From the NCBI RefSeq assembly GCF_028283785.1, contig NZ_JAPWKB010000005.1:372001-436000 (forward strand): a stretch of DNA of 64,000 nucleotides. Reading direction: 5' to 3'. This DNA is from Paraburkholderia sp. GTDB lineage: Bacteria; Pseudomonadota; Gammaproteobacteria; Burkholderiales; Burkholderiaceae. Numbering within the stretch: the stretch's first letter is position 1; every line of letters begins with the position of its first letter. The position numbers and the translations under genes were made by a program. Shown here piece after piece: positions 34,842-44,405 of this stretch. The notes under the pieces are model-generated. The model was not told the DNA's origin and searched no databases. It worked only from the letters and a program-made list of their open reading frames with translations.

Positions 34842-35659
34842 GCGGCGAGCGACGCAGGCGCGTCGGCCGTTTCACCGAGGATAAAGCTCAACATGCTGAG
34901 CGAGCCGTATTCGAGAAAGTTCGATTCGATCCGCACCGGATCGTCTTCGTGACGCGCGCCGAGCGCGTACAGAAACGGCCAGTAGTGATCGGGCGACGGA
35001 ATCGAACGCGCAGCGTCGCCGCCGGCGCTCTCGTAATCGATCACGTCGTCCGGACGGTTTTCGATGATCGCTTTCAGCGCGTGATCGTGAAAGCGCTGTG
35101 CCCAGTCGTAGCCCGTTGTCGGCGAACCCCAATCCATCGCGGACAGGTTGTGCACGACGTTGCCGCTCGCGGCGATCAGCACGCCTTCATCGCGCAGCGG
35201 GCGCAGCGCGCGGCCGATCTCGTAGTGATGACGCGCGCCGCGCGTGCGGTCCATGCTGATCTGGATCACGGGAATGTTCGCGTGCGGAAACGCCTTGAGC
35301 AACACCGACCACGTGCCGTGATCGAAGCCCCACGCGGCGTCCAGCGTCACCGGCAGCGGCGCCAGCAGTTCAGCGACGCGCGCGGCCAGCGCCGGATCGC
35401 CCGGCGCCGGATAACGCTGCTCGAACAGCGCGCGAGGAAACGCGCCGAAATCGTGAATGGTGCGCGGATTCTGATTGGCCGTGACGGCCGTGCCGCGCGT
35501 GAGCCAGTGGGCGGAAATCATCACGATCGCACGCGGCATTCCGGCAGCCGCGCCCATCGCCGTCCAGGCCTGGGTGGCGCGGTTGTCGTCAATCGCGTTC
35601 ATCGGGCTGCCGTGACCGAAGAACATCACGGGCATTCGGGCGGAGGAAGAAGTAGGCAT
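34838..35659 (-). CDS. Class III extradiol ring-cleavage dioxygenase (DODA type)
   Basis: This 273-aa non-heme iron enzyme is of the 4,5-DOPA-extradiol dioxygenase family. Conserved His regions are FFGHGSPMNAI, MISAHW, FDHGTWSVL and GNVVHNLSAMDW. I chose the ATG at MPTSSSARMPVMFF, two bases after the ABC ATPase stop; the longer open frame is a shadow of that gene. It should cleave a catechol produced or imported through this operon. Confidence 0.9.
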   Translation of the reverse strand: MPTSSSARMPVMFFGHGSPMNAIDDNRATQAWTAMGAAAGMPRAIVMISAHWLTRGTAVTANQNPRTIHDFGAFPRALFEQRYPAPGDPALAARVAELLAPLPVTLDAAWGFDHGTWSVLLKAFPHANIPVIQISMDRTRGARHHYEIGRALRPLRDEGVLIAASGNVVHNLSAMDWGSPTTGYDWAQRFHDHALKAIIENRPDDVIDYESAGGDAARSIPSPDHYWPFLYALGARHEDDPVRIESNFLEYGSLSMLSFILGETADAPASLAA

Positions 35660-35661
35660 GA

Positions 35662-37575
35662 TTACAGTGAATGGGGAGCGGAAGAAGAAGGCGCAACGCG
35701 TGCGGGCCCGATATGCGGCGCCGCGTCGATCAGGCTGCGGGTATAGGGATGTTGCGGATCGTTGAGCACGGCTTCGGTCGGTCCAGCTTCGACCACCACG
35801 CCGCGCTGCATCACGACCACGCGGGTACACAGGTAACGGACCACGGCGAGATCGTGCGAAATCAGCATCAGCGCGATCTTGTGCGACTCGCGCAACGCAA
35901 GCAGCAGTTCCATGATCTGCGCCTGCACGGAGACGTCGAGGCCCGAGACGATCTCGTCGGCGACCAGCAGACGCGGCACGTCGCACAGTGCTCGCGCGAT
36001 ATTCACGCGCTGCCGCTGCCCGCCCGAGAGTTGCGCTGGAAAGCGCGCGACCATCTCCGGCGCGAGGCCGACTTCATCGAGCAGATCGAGCGCGCGGCGC
36101 GCGCGGTCGACGTGCATATGCGTGCGGCTTTCCATCGGCTGGGTGACGATGCTGCCGAGCCGACGCCGCGGATTCAGCGCGGCGCGGGCGTCCTGAAAGA
36201 CCATCTGGATCGCGTCGATACGCTTGCGCCACATCTCGCGGCTGGCGTCGAGCTGTTCGCCGTCGAGCAGGATCGAGCCTTCGCTGGGCGTTTCCAGACC
36301 CATCACCAGACGGCCGAGCGTGCTCTTGCCGCTGCCGCTCTCGCCGACCACACCGACGAATTCGCCCGGCGCGATCGACAGGTCAAGCGGACTCAGTGCG
36401 AGCACCGGCGCCTTTCCCGCCCCCCTGCCACCTTTAATGCCCAAGCCGCCGCCCCCGCCGACCGGCGCATAACGCTTGCCCACGCCGCGCAGTATCAGAA
36501 ATGGCGCATCGGCCATCGTCGACGGCACGGCGAGCGTTGCACGCGGCGCGGCCTCGGGCAACGTGCCGCCGAGCACGCAGCGCACCGCGACGCCATCGAC
36601 GGTCTGCATCGGAATGGGCGCGGCCTGGCAAGGCTCGCTGACATACGCACAGCGGGCGGCGAAACGGCAACCGGCTATCGCGCCCATTTCCTCGAAGCCC
36701 GGCATATGCCCGTTCAGCGGATCGACCCGCACGCGCTCGCCCTTGAGCGGCGGATTCGCGCGCAACAGCGCACGGGTGTATGGATGACGCGGCATATCGA
36801 CGATCTGCCGCGCCTCGCCGACTTCGACCAGATCGCCCGCATACAGCACGGCGATGTCGTCGCATGCATGCAGCGCGAGGCCGAGATCGTGTGTGACGAA
36901 CAACACGCTGGTGCGCCGCTTTGCCTGCATCGCGCGCATCAGCTCGACGACATGCCGCTGGGTCGTCACGTCGAGCGCCGTGGTGGCTTCGTCGGAAATC
37001 ACGAGGTCGGGATTGCTGGCGAACGCCATGGCGATGCAGACCCGCTGACACATACCGCCCGACAACTGGAACGGATAACGCGTCAGGATGCCTTCCGGAT
37101 CGTGCAGCAATACTTCGGCGAGCGCATCGATGCTGCGTTGGCGGCGCTCGCCCGACGGCACGCCGAGCCGGTCGAGATGCAGCGCGAATTGCCGGCCGAT
37201 GGTCAAGGTCGGATCGAGCGCGCTCATCGGCTCTTGCGGAATGAAGGCGATCCGCTGGCCGAGCAGCGCACGATGGCTCGCAGCGCTGGCCGACGGCAGA
37301 TCGATGCCGCCGAAACGCAGCACGTCTGCGCGCACCGCGAAGCCGCCCGGTACTGTCCGCGCGAGGACCCGGCCGAGCATGCTCTTGCCCGCGCCCGATT
37401 CACCGACCAGTCCCAACGTGCGGCCACGGCGCAGCGACATCGAAATGTCGCGCAGCAACGCGACGCCATCCCGCTCGACGTTTAGCGCATCGAGTTTCAA
37501 CAGGTCGTCGTCCGCCGTGCTGGTTTGCGTTGCGACCGGCGCGCGACCCGACAGGGAACGGAAAAGCAGATTCAT
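35662..37575 (-). CDS. Dipeptide/oligopeptide-type ABC importer, fused double ATPase (DppD-DppF)
   Basis: This 637-aa protein holds two complete ABC ATPases in tandem. The first has GESGAGKSMLGR, LSGGMCQRV and the oligopeptide C-motif with Cys-rich CRFAARCAYVSEPCQ. After a Gly-rich linker (about residues 375-390, VGGGGGLGIKGG) the second has GESGSGKSTLGR, LSGGQRQRVNIAR and LLVADEIVSGLD. It powers uptake through the two permeases encoded just upstream. TGATG links it to the previous gene. Confidence 0.93.
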   Translation of the reverse strand: MNLLFRSLSGRAPVATQTSTADDDLLKLDALNVERDGVALLRDISMSLRRGRTLGLVGESGAGKSMLGRVLARTVPGGFAVRADVLRFGGIDLPSASAASHRALLGQRIAFIPQEPMSALDPTLTIGRQFALHLDRLGVPSGERRQRSIDALAEVLLHDPEGILTRYPFQLSGGMCQRVCIAMAFASNPDLVISDEATTALDVTTQRHVVELMRAMQAKRRTSVLFVTHDLGLALHACDDIAVLYAGDLVEVGEARQIVDMPRHPYTRALLRANPPLKGERVRVDPLNGHMPGFEEMGAIAGCRFAARCAYVSEPCQAAPIPMQTVDGVAVRCVLGGTLPEAAPRATLAVPSTMADAPFLILRGVGKRYAPVGGGGGLGIKGGRGAGKAPVLALSPLDLSIAPGEFVGVVGESGSGKSTLGRLVMGLETPSEGSILLDGEQLDASREMWRKRIDAIQMVFQDARAALNPRRRLGSIVTQPMESRTHMHVDRARRALDLLDEVGLAPEMVARFPAQLSGGQRQRVNIARALCDVPRLLVADEIVSGLDVSVQAQIMELLLALRESHKIALMLISHDLAVVRYLCTRVVVMQRGVVVEAGPTEAVLNDPQHPYTRSLIDAAPHIGPARVAPSSSAPHSL

Positions 37576-38492
37576 CACGGGTTATCCTGGCGTTCGAGCA
37601 GACGGGAATCCGTCGTGCGGCGCAGACCTTCACCGAGGAAGGTCGTGCCGAGGACAGTCAGCACGGTGCAGGCGATCGGCAGGATCAAGCCCCACGGCGT
37701 GCTGAACACATTGGCGAGGCCATCCGCAGTCATGCTGCCCCACGTGGGTTGACCAGCCTGCGCGGACAACCCCACGAACGACAGACTGCATTCCGCGACC
37801 ACTGCGATGCCGACTTCGAGACTCATCAGCGTGATCAGCGTCGGCATGACGCCGGGCAGCACGTCGAACAGCACCGTGCGCAACGGATTGGCTCCGGCGA
37901 TACGCGCCGCCGCGACGTAATCGCGTCGCCGGATCACGATGACCTCGGCGCGCAGCACCCGGCAAAATCGCGTCCAGTCGACGAACACCAGCGCAATGAT
38001 CACGTTGACGACGCTCGGCGAGAGTGCCACCACCAGCACCAGCGCCAGCACCACGGCCGGAAACGACATCCAGATTTCGACGATCCGCAAGATCGCCCAG
38101 TCGACCTTGCCGCCGCACCAGCCTGCCACCAGCGCAAGCGTGCCGCCGATCAGCGCCGCACCGACAGGTGCCGCAAAGCCGACCAGCACCGCGACGCGCG
38201 CGCCGTACAACGCGAGGCTGTACAGATCGCGTCCGAGCGAATCGGTACCGAACAGATGCTCGTGCGCACCGCCCGCCATCCAGGCCGGCGGCAGCAAGGT
38301 GTTCAGCAAATCCTGGTCGTCCGGATGAAACGGCGCGAGCCAGGGCGCCAGCACGGAAATCGCCGTCAGCGCGATCAGCACGAACGCACCAAACAGCACA
38401 CGCGGTTCGCAGGCCACGCGCCACAGCGCGGCGCGCCAAGGCGCGGGCGGCCGGGCCGATGACGAACGAGGCGCGCTCAGTGGGGTACTCAT
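37575..38492 (-). CDS. ABC importer permease (DppC/OppC type)
   Basis: This 305-aa inner-membrane permease has an N-terminal anchor helix, FGTDSLGRDLYSLALYGARV, and the EAA-loop region YVAAARIAGANPLRTVLFDVLPGVMPTLI. It ends in FLGEGLRRTTDSRL. I chose the ATG at MSTPLSAPRS, which overlaps the DppB-like stop by 4 bases. The longer open frame upstream is a shadow. Confidence 0.93.
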   Translation of the reverse strand: MSTPLSAPRSSSARPPAPWRAALWRVACEPRVLFGAFVLIALTAISVLAPWLAPFHPDDQDLLNTLLPPAWMAGGAHEHLFGTDSLGRDLYSLALYGARVAVLVGFAAPVGAALIGGTLALVAGWCGGKVDWAILRIVEIWMSFPAVVLALVLVVALSPSVVNVIIALVFVDWTRFCRVLRAEVIVIRRRDYVAAARIAGANPLRTVLFDVLPGVMPTLITLMSLEVGIAVVAECSLSFVGLSAQAGQPTWGSMTADGLANVFSTPWGLILPIACTVLTVLGTTFLGEGLRRTTDSRLLERQDNP

Positions 38493-39604
38493 GATTGAAT
38501 CCTCAGACGCGGGTTCAGCACCATTTCGAGCGCATCGGTCAGCGCATTGGCGCCCTGCACGACAACCGCATACACCAGCGCGAGGGCCTGAATAACAGGC
38601 AGATCGCGCGCGCCGATCGCGTTCACCATCAGACTGCCGATACCCGGCATGCCGAAGACTTTTTCGATCAGCAGCGTGCCGCCGATCAGCAGGCTCACCT
38701 GCATCGCGAGAATGTTCAGCGTGGGCAGCGCGGCATTTCGCCAGCCGTGGTGACGCAGGATCTGCGCTTCGGTCAGACCGCGCAGACGCGCGGCGAGGAT
38801 GAATTCTTCGGTGTAGGTGCCGAGCAGGCTGGAGCGCAGAATGCGCATCAGCGGCGGCGCGATACCCATGCCCAGCGCGACGCACGGCAGCACGAGATGC
38901 AGCAGCGCGTTGCCGAACGCCGCGAACTGGCCGTCGATCAGCGTATCGATGAGCAGGAAACCGGTGTGACGGGCAACCGTGTACGCGTTATCGATCGGGC
39001 CGAGAAACGGCAGCCACTTCAGCAGGATGCCGAACGACAGGATCAGCAGGATGCCCCACAGAAAATCCGGCACCGACATCGCCAGGCCGTTGAGCAGTTC
39101 GCAGAGTTTCTCGGCGAAGCGGCCGCGTCGGCTGAACGCGTAGATGCCGCTCGCAACCCCCGCCGAGACGCCGAGCAGCAAACCACCGAACAGCAGTTCG
39201 AGCGTGGTCGGCAATGCGGCGGCGATCAACTGGCCGACCGGCAGGCCGTTTTGCATCGAGCGGCCGAAATCGCCATGCAGCACACCGCCGAGCCAGCGCA
39301 GATACTGCACCGCGAGCGGCTGGTCGAGGCCGAGCGCGTGACGCACGGCGGCGATCTCGGCGAGGCTCGCGTTCGGCGCGAGCATCATCGCGGCGGGATC
39401 GGCGCGCAACAGCCGCAGCACACCGAAAATCACCACCGACACCGCCAGCAGGATCGCGATGCGGCGGCAGAGCCGCCACGCCATCCGCACGACGCGCCGG
39501 TTGACGCGGGCGGCGCGCGACTCGCCGGGCACGCCGGGCAAACCCGCGACACCGGTTGCAGACGAACCGGCATGCACGCCGGACGCTTCGAAGGGCATGC
39601 CCAT
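38489..39604 (-). CDS. ABC importer permease (DppB/OppB type)
   Basis: This 371-aa inner-membrane permease has a first helix (IAILLAVSVVIFGVLRLL), the periplasmic loop with DFGRSMQNGLPV and TTLELLFGGLLLG. The cytoplasmic EAA loop FILAARLRGLTEAQILRHHGWRNAALPTLN follows. The roughly 35-residue N-terminal extension is longer than usual. It lies 13 bases after the Rieske gene. Confidence 0.92.
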   Translation of the reverse strand: MGMPFEASGVHAGSSATGVAGLPGVPGESRAARVNRRVVRMAWRLCRRIAILLAVSVVIFGVLRLLRADPAAMMLAPNASLAEIAAVRHALGLDQPLAVQYLRWLGGVLHGDFGRSMQNGLPVGQLIAAALPTTLELLFGGLLLGVSAGVASGIYAFSRRGRFAEKLCELLNGLAMSVPDFLWGILLILSFGILLKWLPFLGPIDNAYTVARHTGFLLIDTLIDGQFAAFGNALLHLVLPCVALGMGIAPPLMRILRSSLLGTYTEEFILAARLRGLTEAQILRHHGWRNAALPTLNILAMQVSLLIGGTLLIEKVFGMPGIGSLMVNAIGARDLPVIQALALVYAVVVQGANALTDALEMVLNPRLRIQS

Positions 39605-39617
39605 ATCGGTCTCCGTG

Positions 39618-40862
39618 TCAGCTCACGACAACCACGTCGATCGAGGCCAGCTTGCCGTGTGCGCCGCTGGCGATCTCGCCGGCCCGGTCATGCGCCGCCT
39701 GATAACGCGGCACCAGCCACGCGTTCAGCTCCTGCTGCGCGCGTTCCTGCCACGAGTAACGGCCGCGCACCGCATAGCGCGATTGCAGGCCCATCTGCAC
39801 CATTTCGTCGACATGCAGATCCTGCGCGATGATGTCGGACACGGCGCTCATGCTCATATCCACACGCTTCTCGAACAGCGGATCTTTCATCGCGCCCGGC
39901 GCATACAGCACGCCCTGATCGACGAAATGCGTGCCCGCCGAATCCGCGCGCAGGATCATGAAGATCACGCTATCCACCGACATCACCAACGATAGTGTCG
40001 GCGGCAGGTTCGCGAACAGCATGCGGTTGCGTTCCTCGTCGGTCAGCTTCGGGAAGATCGGGAACAGCGCCTTTTGCGTCGGGTTGAAGGCGGCGTCGGC
40101 GTGCAGTGTGCCGTTGAAACGGTAGTAGCCGGCTGTGTCCGATGGCAACTGCTCCGGGAAGGTTGCCAGCGAACTCGGTACGAAGTCGTGCAGCGGCCCG
40201 TGATGAAGCCGGTTTGCGTGGTAACCATCGTTGTTGTTCTCGAACATCACCTTCCAGTTCCACGAAAAGTGGAACGGCTTGTCGGGACGCGGTCCTTCGG
40301 CGTTGGTCAGATCGAAGTTCGCCAGTACCGCGTCGAGGGCGACGAGGCGCGGAGCCAGCGGCGCGGCTTCATGATCGAAGTTGATGAAAATGAAGCCTTG
40401 CCAGCATTCGACCTTCATCGTCGGCAGGCAAAAATCCTTTTTGTCGAAGCCTTCGGTGGCCTCCATCGCGGGCGCGGCAATCAGTTCACCGTCGAGCGAA
40501 TAGGCCCAGTGGTGATACGGACACAGCAGCGCGCGTGCGTTGCCGAAGCCTTCGGCCACCACCATCGCGCGATGCTGGCAGACCGACGACATCGCCTTGA
40601 TCTCGCGTCGCGCGTTGCGGGTGATGACCAGCGGCTCGCCGATGATCGAGGTGGTGAAGTAGTCGCCCGGATTGCGGACCCAGTCTTCACGCCCGACGCA
40701 CAGCCACTCGTGATTGAAGACCGCTTCCTTTTCGAATTCGAAGAAATCGGGATCGGTGTAGCACACCGGCGGCAGGGTTTCGGCCTGTCCGACCGGCGCG
40801 GCCGATCGGTCGAGCGCCGCGAAAAACGCGTCGTCGAGTTGCGGGTTACGAAATTTGGTCAT
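39618..40862 (-). CDS. Rieske non-heme iron oxygenase, alpha subunit
   Basis: This 414-aa ring-hydroxylating-type oxygenase has a Rieske 2Fe-2S motif CQH-(N17)-CPYHH and a mononuclear-iron site in ENNNDGYHANRLHHGPLHD, with bridging Asp and two His. The opening PPVCYTDPDFFEFEKEAVFNHEWLCVGR resembles the one-component-alpha group that includes betaine/stachydrine demethylases and carnitine oxygenase, as well as aromatic dioxygenases. No beta subunit is present. It is placed between the binding protein and the permeases, which is unusual. Confidence 0.93.
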   Translation of the reverse strand: MTKFRNPQLDDAFFAALDRSAAPVGQAETLPPVCYTDPDFFEFEKEAVFNHEWLCVGREDWVRNPGDYFTTSIIGEPLVITRNARREIKAMSSVCQHRAMVVAEGFGNARALLCPYHHWAYSLDGELIAAPAMEATEGFDKKDFCLPTMKVECWQGFIFINFDHEAAPLAPRLVALDAVLANFDLTNAEGPRPDKPFHFSWNWKVMFENNNDGYHANRLHHGPLHDFVPSSLATFPEQLPSDTAGYYRFNGTLHADAAFNPTQKALFPIFPKLTDEERNRMLFANLPPTLSLVMSVDSVIFMILRADSAGTHFVDQGVLYAPGAMKDPLFEKRVDMSMSAVSDIIAQDLHVDEMVQMGLQSRYAVRGRYSWQERAQQELNAWLVPRYQAAHDRAGEIASGAHGKLASIDVVVVS

Positions 40863-40945
40863 GTGTTGGTTCTCTTGCTGTTCTTCGGTATCTCTGGAGT
40901 CGGGGCGCGCCGCGAGGCTGCGCCGATCTGGCCGCGCTGCGCGTC

Positions 40946-42529
40946 TCAGACGCTCCAGTAGTCGGGCAACATCCAGCCGCTCGAAAATGGCGTGTAGCCG
41001 ATGTTCTTGCGATAGGCGGCGGTCGCGATGCCTTGCATCAGCGGCACGGCATAGCCCTCCCCGACCGCCCAACGATGAAACTCCTTGTAGCCGGCAATCC
41101 GTTTGGTTTCGTCGAGCTGCACCAGCAGCGGGTCGAGTCGCGGCGACACGTCAGGGCTGCGCCAAACCGAAAATCCGGTTTTCGGATTCAGGTAGGAGCC
41201 GGCCGACAGCTCCGGGTCGCCGCTGCCGTTCTGCCACATCCACAAGGTCGGGCCCGGCAAGGTGCCGGCCACGGCCTGGGTGAAAAATTGCGCTGTCTCG
41301 ATCGGCGTGAGTTCAGCCTCGATGCCGACCTTCTTCCACATCTGCACGATCGCGCGCGCCATGTCGTAGTCGCTCGGGTAGACACCGTTGGTCGCGAGGA
41401 ATTTGACGCGTACCGGCTTGTCCTTCGAATAACCGCTCGCGGCAAGCAGTTGCTGCGCCTGCGCCGGGTCGTAGGCGAACTTGAAATCGGGATCGAAGGC
41501 CGGCGTGCCGGGCGCGGCCGGCGTCGCCATGGGCGCTGGCACGCTGTTGAAGAACGCGCGCGTGAGCGCCTGCTTGTCGATAGCATGATGCATCGCGAGA
41601 CGCACGTTGCGGTCTTTGGTCGGACCGTCGTTGACCATGTGGATCAGGTACGAATCGATGGTCGGCGTGATCTTGCTGCCGAGACCGCCGCTCTGGCCCA
41701 GACGCACCGTTTCGCGCAACGGCAGCATGCCGGAGACATCGGCCTGTCCGGCCTGCACGGCCGAGACCCGCGAGGTCGGGTCCTTGACCACCTGGAACAC
41801 CACGTCGCGCACCTTCGCCTGACCGCGCCAGTGACGGTCGAACGCACTCAATGTGATCCGCGAGTCGCGCTGATAGTCGACGAGCCGATACGGACCGGAT
41901 CCGATCGGCTTCGCGATGAAACCGGCGCTGCCGACCTGCTCAAAATATTTGCGCGGCAGCAGATAGCCGCCCATGTAGCCGAGGAAGGCGGGCGCGGTGA
42001 CCATCGGCGCCTTGAAGTGCATCACCACGCGCGTCGGCGACGGCGTGTCGATACCCACCAGCGCCCACCAGATACCGCCGACCTGCAACGACTTGTCGGC
42101 CTGCAAGCGATCGAAGAAGGTGAACTTGAAGTCGTCGGAGGTGAGCTTGTCGCCGTTGTGGAACAGCACGTCGCTGCGCAAATCGAGTTCCAGCACCTTG
42201 CCGTCGGTGTCTTTCCAGCGCCAGGCCGTGACGACACCCGGACGCAACACGCCTTTTTCGTCGATATCGATCGGCGCATCGAACACGCTGCGATAGATCG
42301 AGATCGGATTCGGTGCGACGCGCACGAGCGGGTCCCATGACGGCACATCGGTCGGAAAGGCGATCGTCAGCGGGGCGCCTGCGGCTTCGGCCGCGCCGCT
42401 CACGCCGAGTGCGCCTACCGCACTAACCGCACCGAGCGCGCTCAGTCCGCCGGAACCGGCCACGCCGGGCACCGCAAGGCCCGCCAGCGAGCCGCTCAGC
42501 ATCTGGATGAAATTTCTGCGACTTGTCAT
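40946..42529 (-). CDS. ABC importer periplasmic substrate-binding protein (family 5)
   Basis: This 527-aa protein is of the dipeptide/oligopeptide-binding SBP_bac_5 family. It starts MTSRRNFIQMLSG, a Tat-like twin-Arg signal followed by a long hydrophobic Ala/Gly stretch ending near GAAEAAGAP. LTIAFPTDVPSWDPLVR, KPIGSGPYRLVDYQRDSRITL and RNVRLAMHHAIDK are typical. It is the first gene of the operon. A perfect 24-bp palindrome lies 17 bases before its start codon. Confidence 0.93.
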   Translation of the reverse strand: MTSRRNFIQMLSGSLAGLAVPGVAGSGGLSALGAVSAVGALGVSGAAEAAGAPLTIAFPTDVPSWDPLVRVAPNPISIYRSVFDAPIDIDEKGVLRPGVVTAWRWKDTDGKVLELDLRSDVLFHNGDKLTSDDFKFTFFDRLQADKSLQVGGIWWALVGIDTPSPTRVVMHFKAPMVTAPAFLGYMGGYLLPRKYFEQVGSAGFIAKPIGSGPYRLVDYQRDSRITLSAFDRHWRGQAKVRDVVFQVVKDPTSRVSAVQAGQADVSGMLPLRETVRLGQSGGLGSKITPTIDSYLIHMVNDGPTKDRNVRLAMHHAIDKQALTRAFFNSVPAPMATPAAPGTPAFDPDFKFAYDPAQAQQLLAASGYSKDKPVRVKFLATNGVYPSDYDMARAIVQMWKKVGIEAELTPIETAQFFTQAVAGTLPGPTLWMWQNGSGDPELSAGSYLNPKTGFSVWRSPDVSPRLDPLLVQLDETKRIAGYKEFHRWAVGEGYAVPLMQGIATAAYRKNIGYTPFSSGWMLPDYWSV

Positions 42530-42546
42530 GGGGAAATCCTGTTATC

Positions 42547-42570
42547 GCGTGCTGCGTCGACGCAGCACGC
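42547..42570. repeat. Perfect 24-bp palindrome before the binding-protein gene
   Basis: The left arm GCGTGCTGCGTC is exactly complementary to the right arm GACGCAGCACGC, with no spacer. As RNA it would form a tight hairpin between the porin and the operon; as DNA it could be an operator. The binding-protein ribosome site (AGGA) follows immediately on the minus strand. Confidence 0.7.
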
Positions 42571-42903
42571 CGTTTCAAATCGAGGCCATTCCGTCACACA
42601 CCGCCGACATACCGGTGAGCGCCTGCAGCAGAACCGGCTGTCACCGGCCATCCAACCTGACACCGGAGCCCGCATCCGCCCGCTCCACGCGCGTGCTGTG
42701 CTGCTTCTACGCGGCATGAAGACGGCTCACGGTGCTGATCACAGGTGTTCATGACAGGTGCTGATGGCTGATGCTCAAAAAAGGATCCGCTGCGCGACTG
42801 CCGGGGTGACGGTGAGACTTCAGGTTAGAGGGGTCAATTTCAGGCGTCTTGTCGGAGCACGCACAAAAAGCTGTCTGCAAATGTCCATGACGCCCGCCGT
42901 GCA
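42571..42903. other. Gap between porin and import operon
   Basis: There are about 330 bases with no supported gene. Given the porin and operon lie on the same strand, this is the 3' end of the porin mRNA plus the operon promoter region. I see no U-tract terminator. Confidence 0.4.
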
Positions 42904-44019
42904 TCAAAACGTGTGGATCATTGCGATCCGCGAGGTGATCTGGGTGCGCGTGCTCGACGGCAGCGAATAGAAGCCCGCGCCCTGATTCGCATCCACGCCC
43001 GCCGACGCCCGCAGATACGAGACGTTCACGTAAAAGTTGGTGCGCCGCGAGACGTAGTACTGCGCGCCGAGGGTCGGCTGATGCCAGTGCGCGCCGTCGT
43101 AAGTGGTGTACTGGTAGCCGCCGATCACAGCGATATCGGGCTTGATGAAATACATCGCACCGGCTTCGTAGACGTTCATCGTCGCGCTGTCGGCGCCGTA
43201 GCGCAGGTTGGTCGATGTGAAGTTGGCTGCCATCGTCAGGGCGCCCACGCTGTAACTCGCGCCGACCGCGGTTTCCGACTGGCGATCCACCGTGAAATAC
43301 GGGCCGGCGTAGAGATCGGTGACGGTGCCGTCGGCGTTGCGGGTTGCGACCGTCTGGCCGAGAAAGGTCGTCACGCCGATCTGCGCGTACGGGTCGATCT
43401 GCACGTTGTACAGGCGCTGGTAAACCGCAGCCATGTTGAAGCCGCCATGCTTGTAGCCCATCCCGACGCTCCACGCACTGTTCTCGTTGAAATTGCCGGC
43501 CACGTTGCCGAAGCCGTACATGCCGCCGAACGTGAAGCCGTTGTAGTCGACGCTCTTGAACTTGACGGAGTTGGTGATCTCGTTCGCCGCGATGCGGTCA
43601 AAGTTGCCCATGTGGCCCGCGTACACGCTGGCATAGCCGTTCAGGTTGTAAGGGTTGATGTAATCGGCGACGAAGTCGTACTGGTTACCGCCCGTGATCG
43701 TGCCGTAAGGCGTCGACAGCCCGACGAACGATTGACGGCCGAACAGCGCACCGCCGTTGCGCAGCGCGCCGGTGCCGAGACTGAAGCCGTTTTCGAGCTG
43801 AAAGATCGCCTTCATGCCGCCGCCGAGATCTTCGGAACCCTTCAGGCCGAACCGGTTACCGAAATTCGCGCCGTCCTGGAACTCGATCAGTCGGCCGCCG
43901 CCCTGATTGTTGATGTAGGTGAGACCCGCATCGATGACCCCGTAAAGCGTGATCGAACTCTGCGCGTGAGCGACGCCGACAGTGGACAGCAGCGCCGCGC
44001 ACAACAGTAACTTCTTCAT
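42904..44019 (-). CDS. Gram-negative porin (Burkholderiales OmpC/Porin_4 type)
   Basis: This 371-aa outer-membrane trimeric porin has the signal peptide MKKLLLCAALLSTVGVAHAQ. It then has SSITLYGVIDAGLTYINNQGGG, the FQLENGFSLGTG stretch, LFGRQSFVGLSTPYGTITGG in the constriction-loop region, and a C-terminal Phe (IAMIHTF), the BAM signal. It lies upstream of the aromatic import operon and may supply the outer-membrane route. Confidence 0.95.
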   Translation of the reverse strand: MKKLLLCAALLSTVGVAHAQSSITLYGVIDAGLTYINNQGGGRLIEFQDGANFGNRFGLKGSEDLGGGMKAIFQLENGFSLGTGALRNGGALFGRQSFVGLSTPYGTITGGNQYDFVADYINPYNLNGYASVYAGHMGNFDRIAANEITNSVKFKSVDYNGFTFGGMYGFGNVAGNFNENSAWSVGMGYKHGGFNMAAVYQRLYNVQIDPYAQIGVTTFLGQTVATRNADGTVTDLYAGPYFTVDRQSETAVGASYSVGALTMAANFTSTNLRYGADSATMNVYEAGAMYFIKPDIAVIGGYQYTTYDGAHWHQPTLGAQYYVSRRTNFYVNVSYLRASAGVDANQGAGFYSLPSSTRTQITSRIAMIHTF

Positions 44020-44405
44020 GTGTTTATCCTGGATAGAAAGGGGGACTGAAATTCCGTCAACGAAACCCTGATCCGGCTTCGTCCGGCGGTGTCAGCCGGC
44101 ACGCTCAAAACTAACCAGGCAAATTCGTCAAAACTTGACCGCGCACGCTCGGGCACTTGTTTAATACCCCGTCAAAAATGCCGGTGTTTCCGCGTCAATA
44201 TTGGGGCGCATCAGTTCAAGACTTCGCGCGCATGCAGACAAGCCGGCGCCGTCGCAAGCGCTTAAGCTCGGCGGCGGGTCGATCCCGACGGGCGCGTGCG
44301 CACGCCCGCTTGCGGCATCGCTGCGTGGCGCTCGCGTCATGCGTCACACGTTCGAATCACGGTCTGCGACCGGTCTTCTATCGGTCCGCTAAGGGAGAGC
44401 TGTTC
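44020..44405. other. Intergenic region between divergent porin and SDR genes
   Basis: These are about 385 bases carrying the promoters of two divergent genes. TTGACC (44135-44140) and TTTAAT about 19 bases later are weak candidates for the plus strand. No RNA gene or small CDS is supported. Confidence 0.35.
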
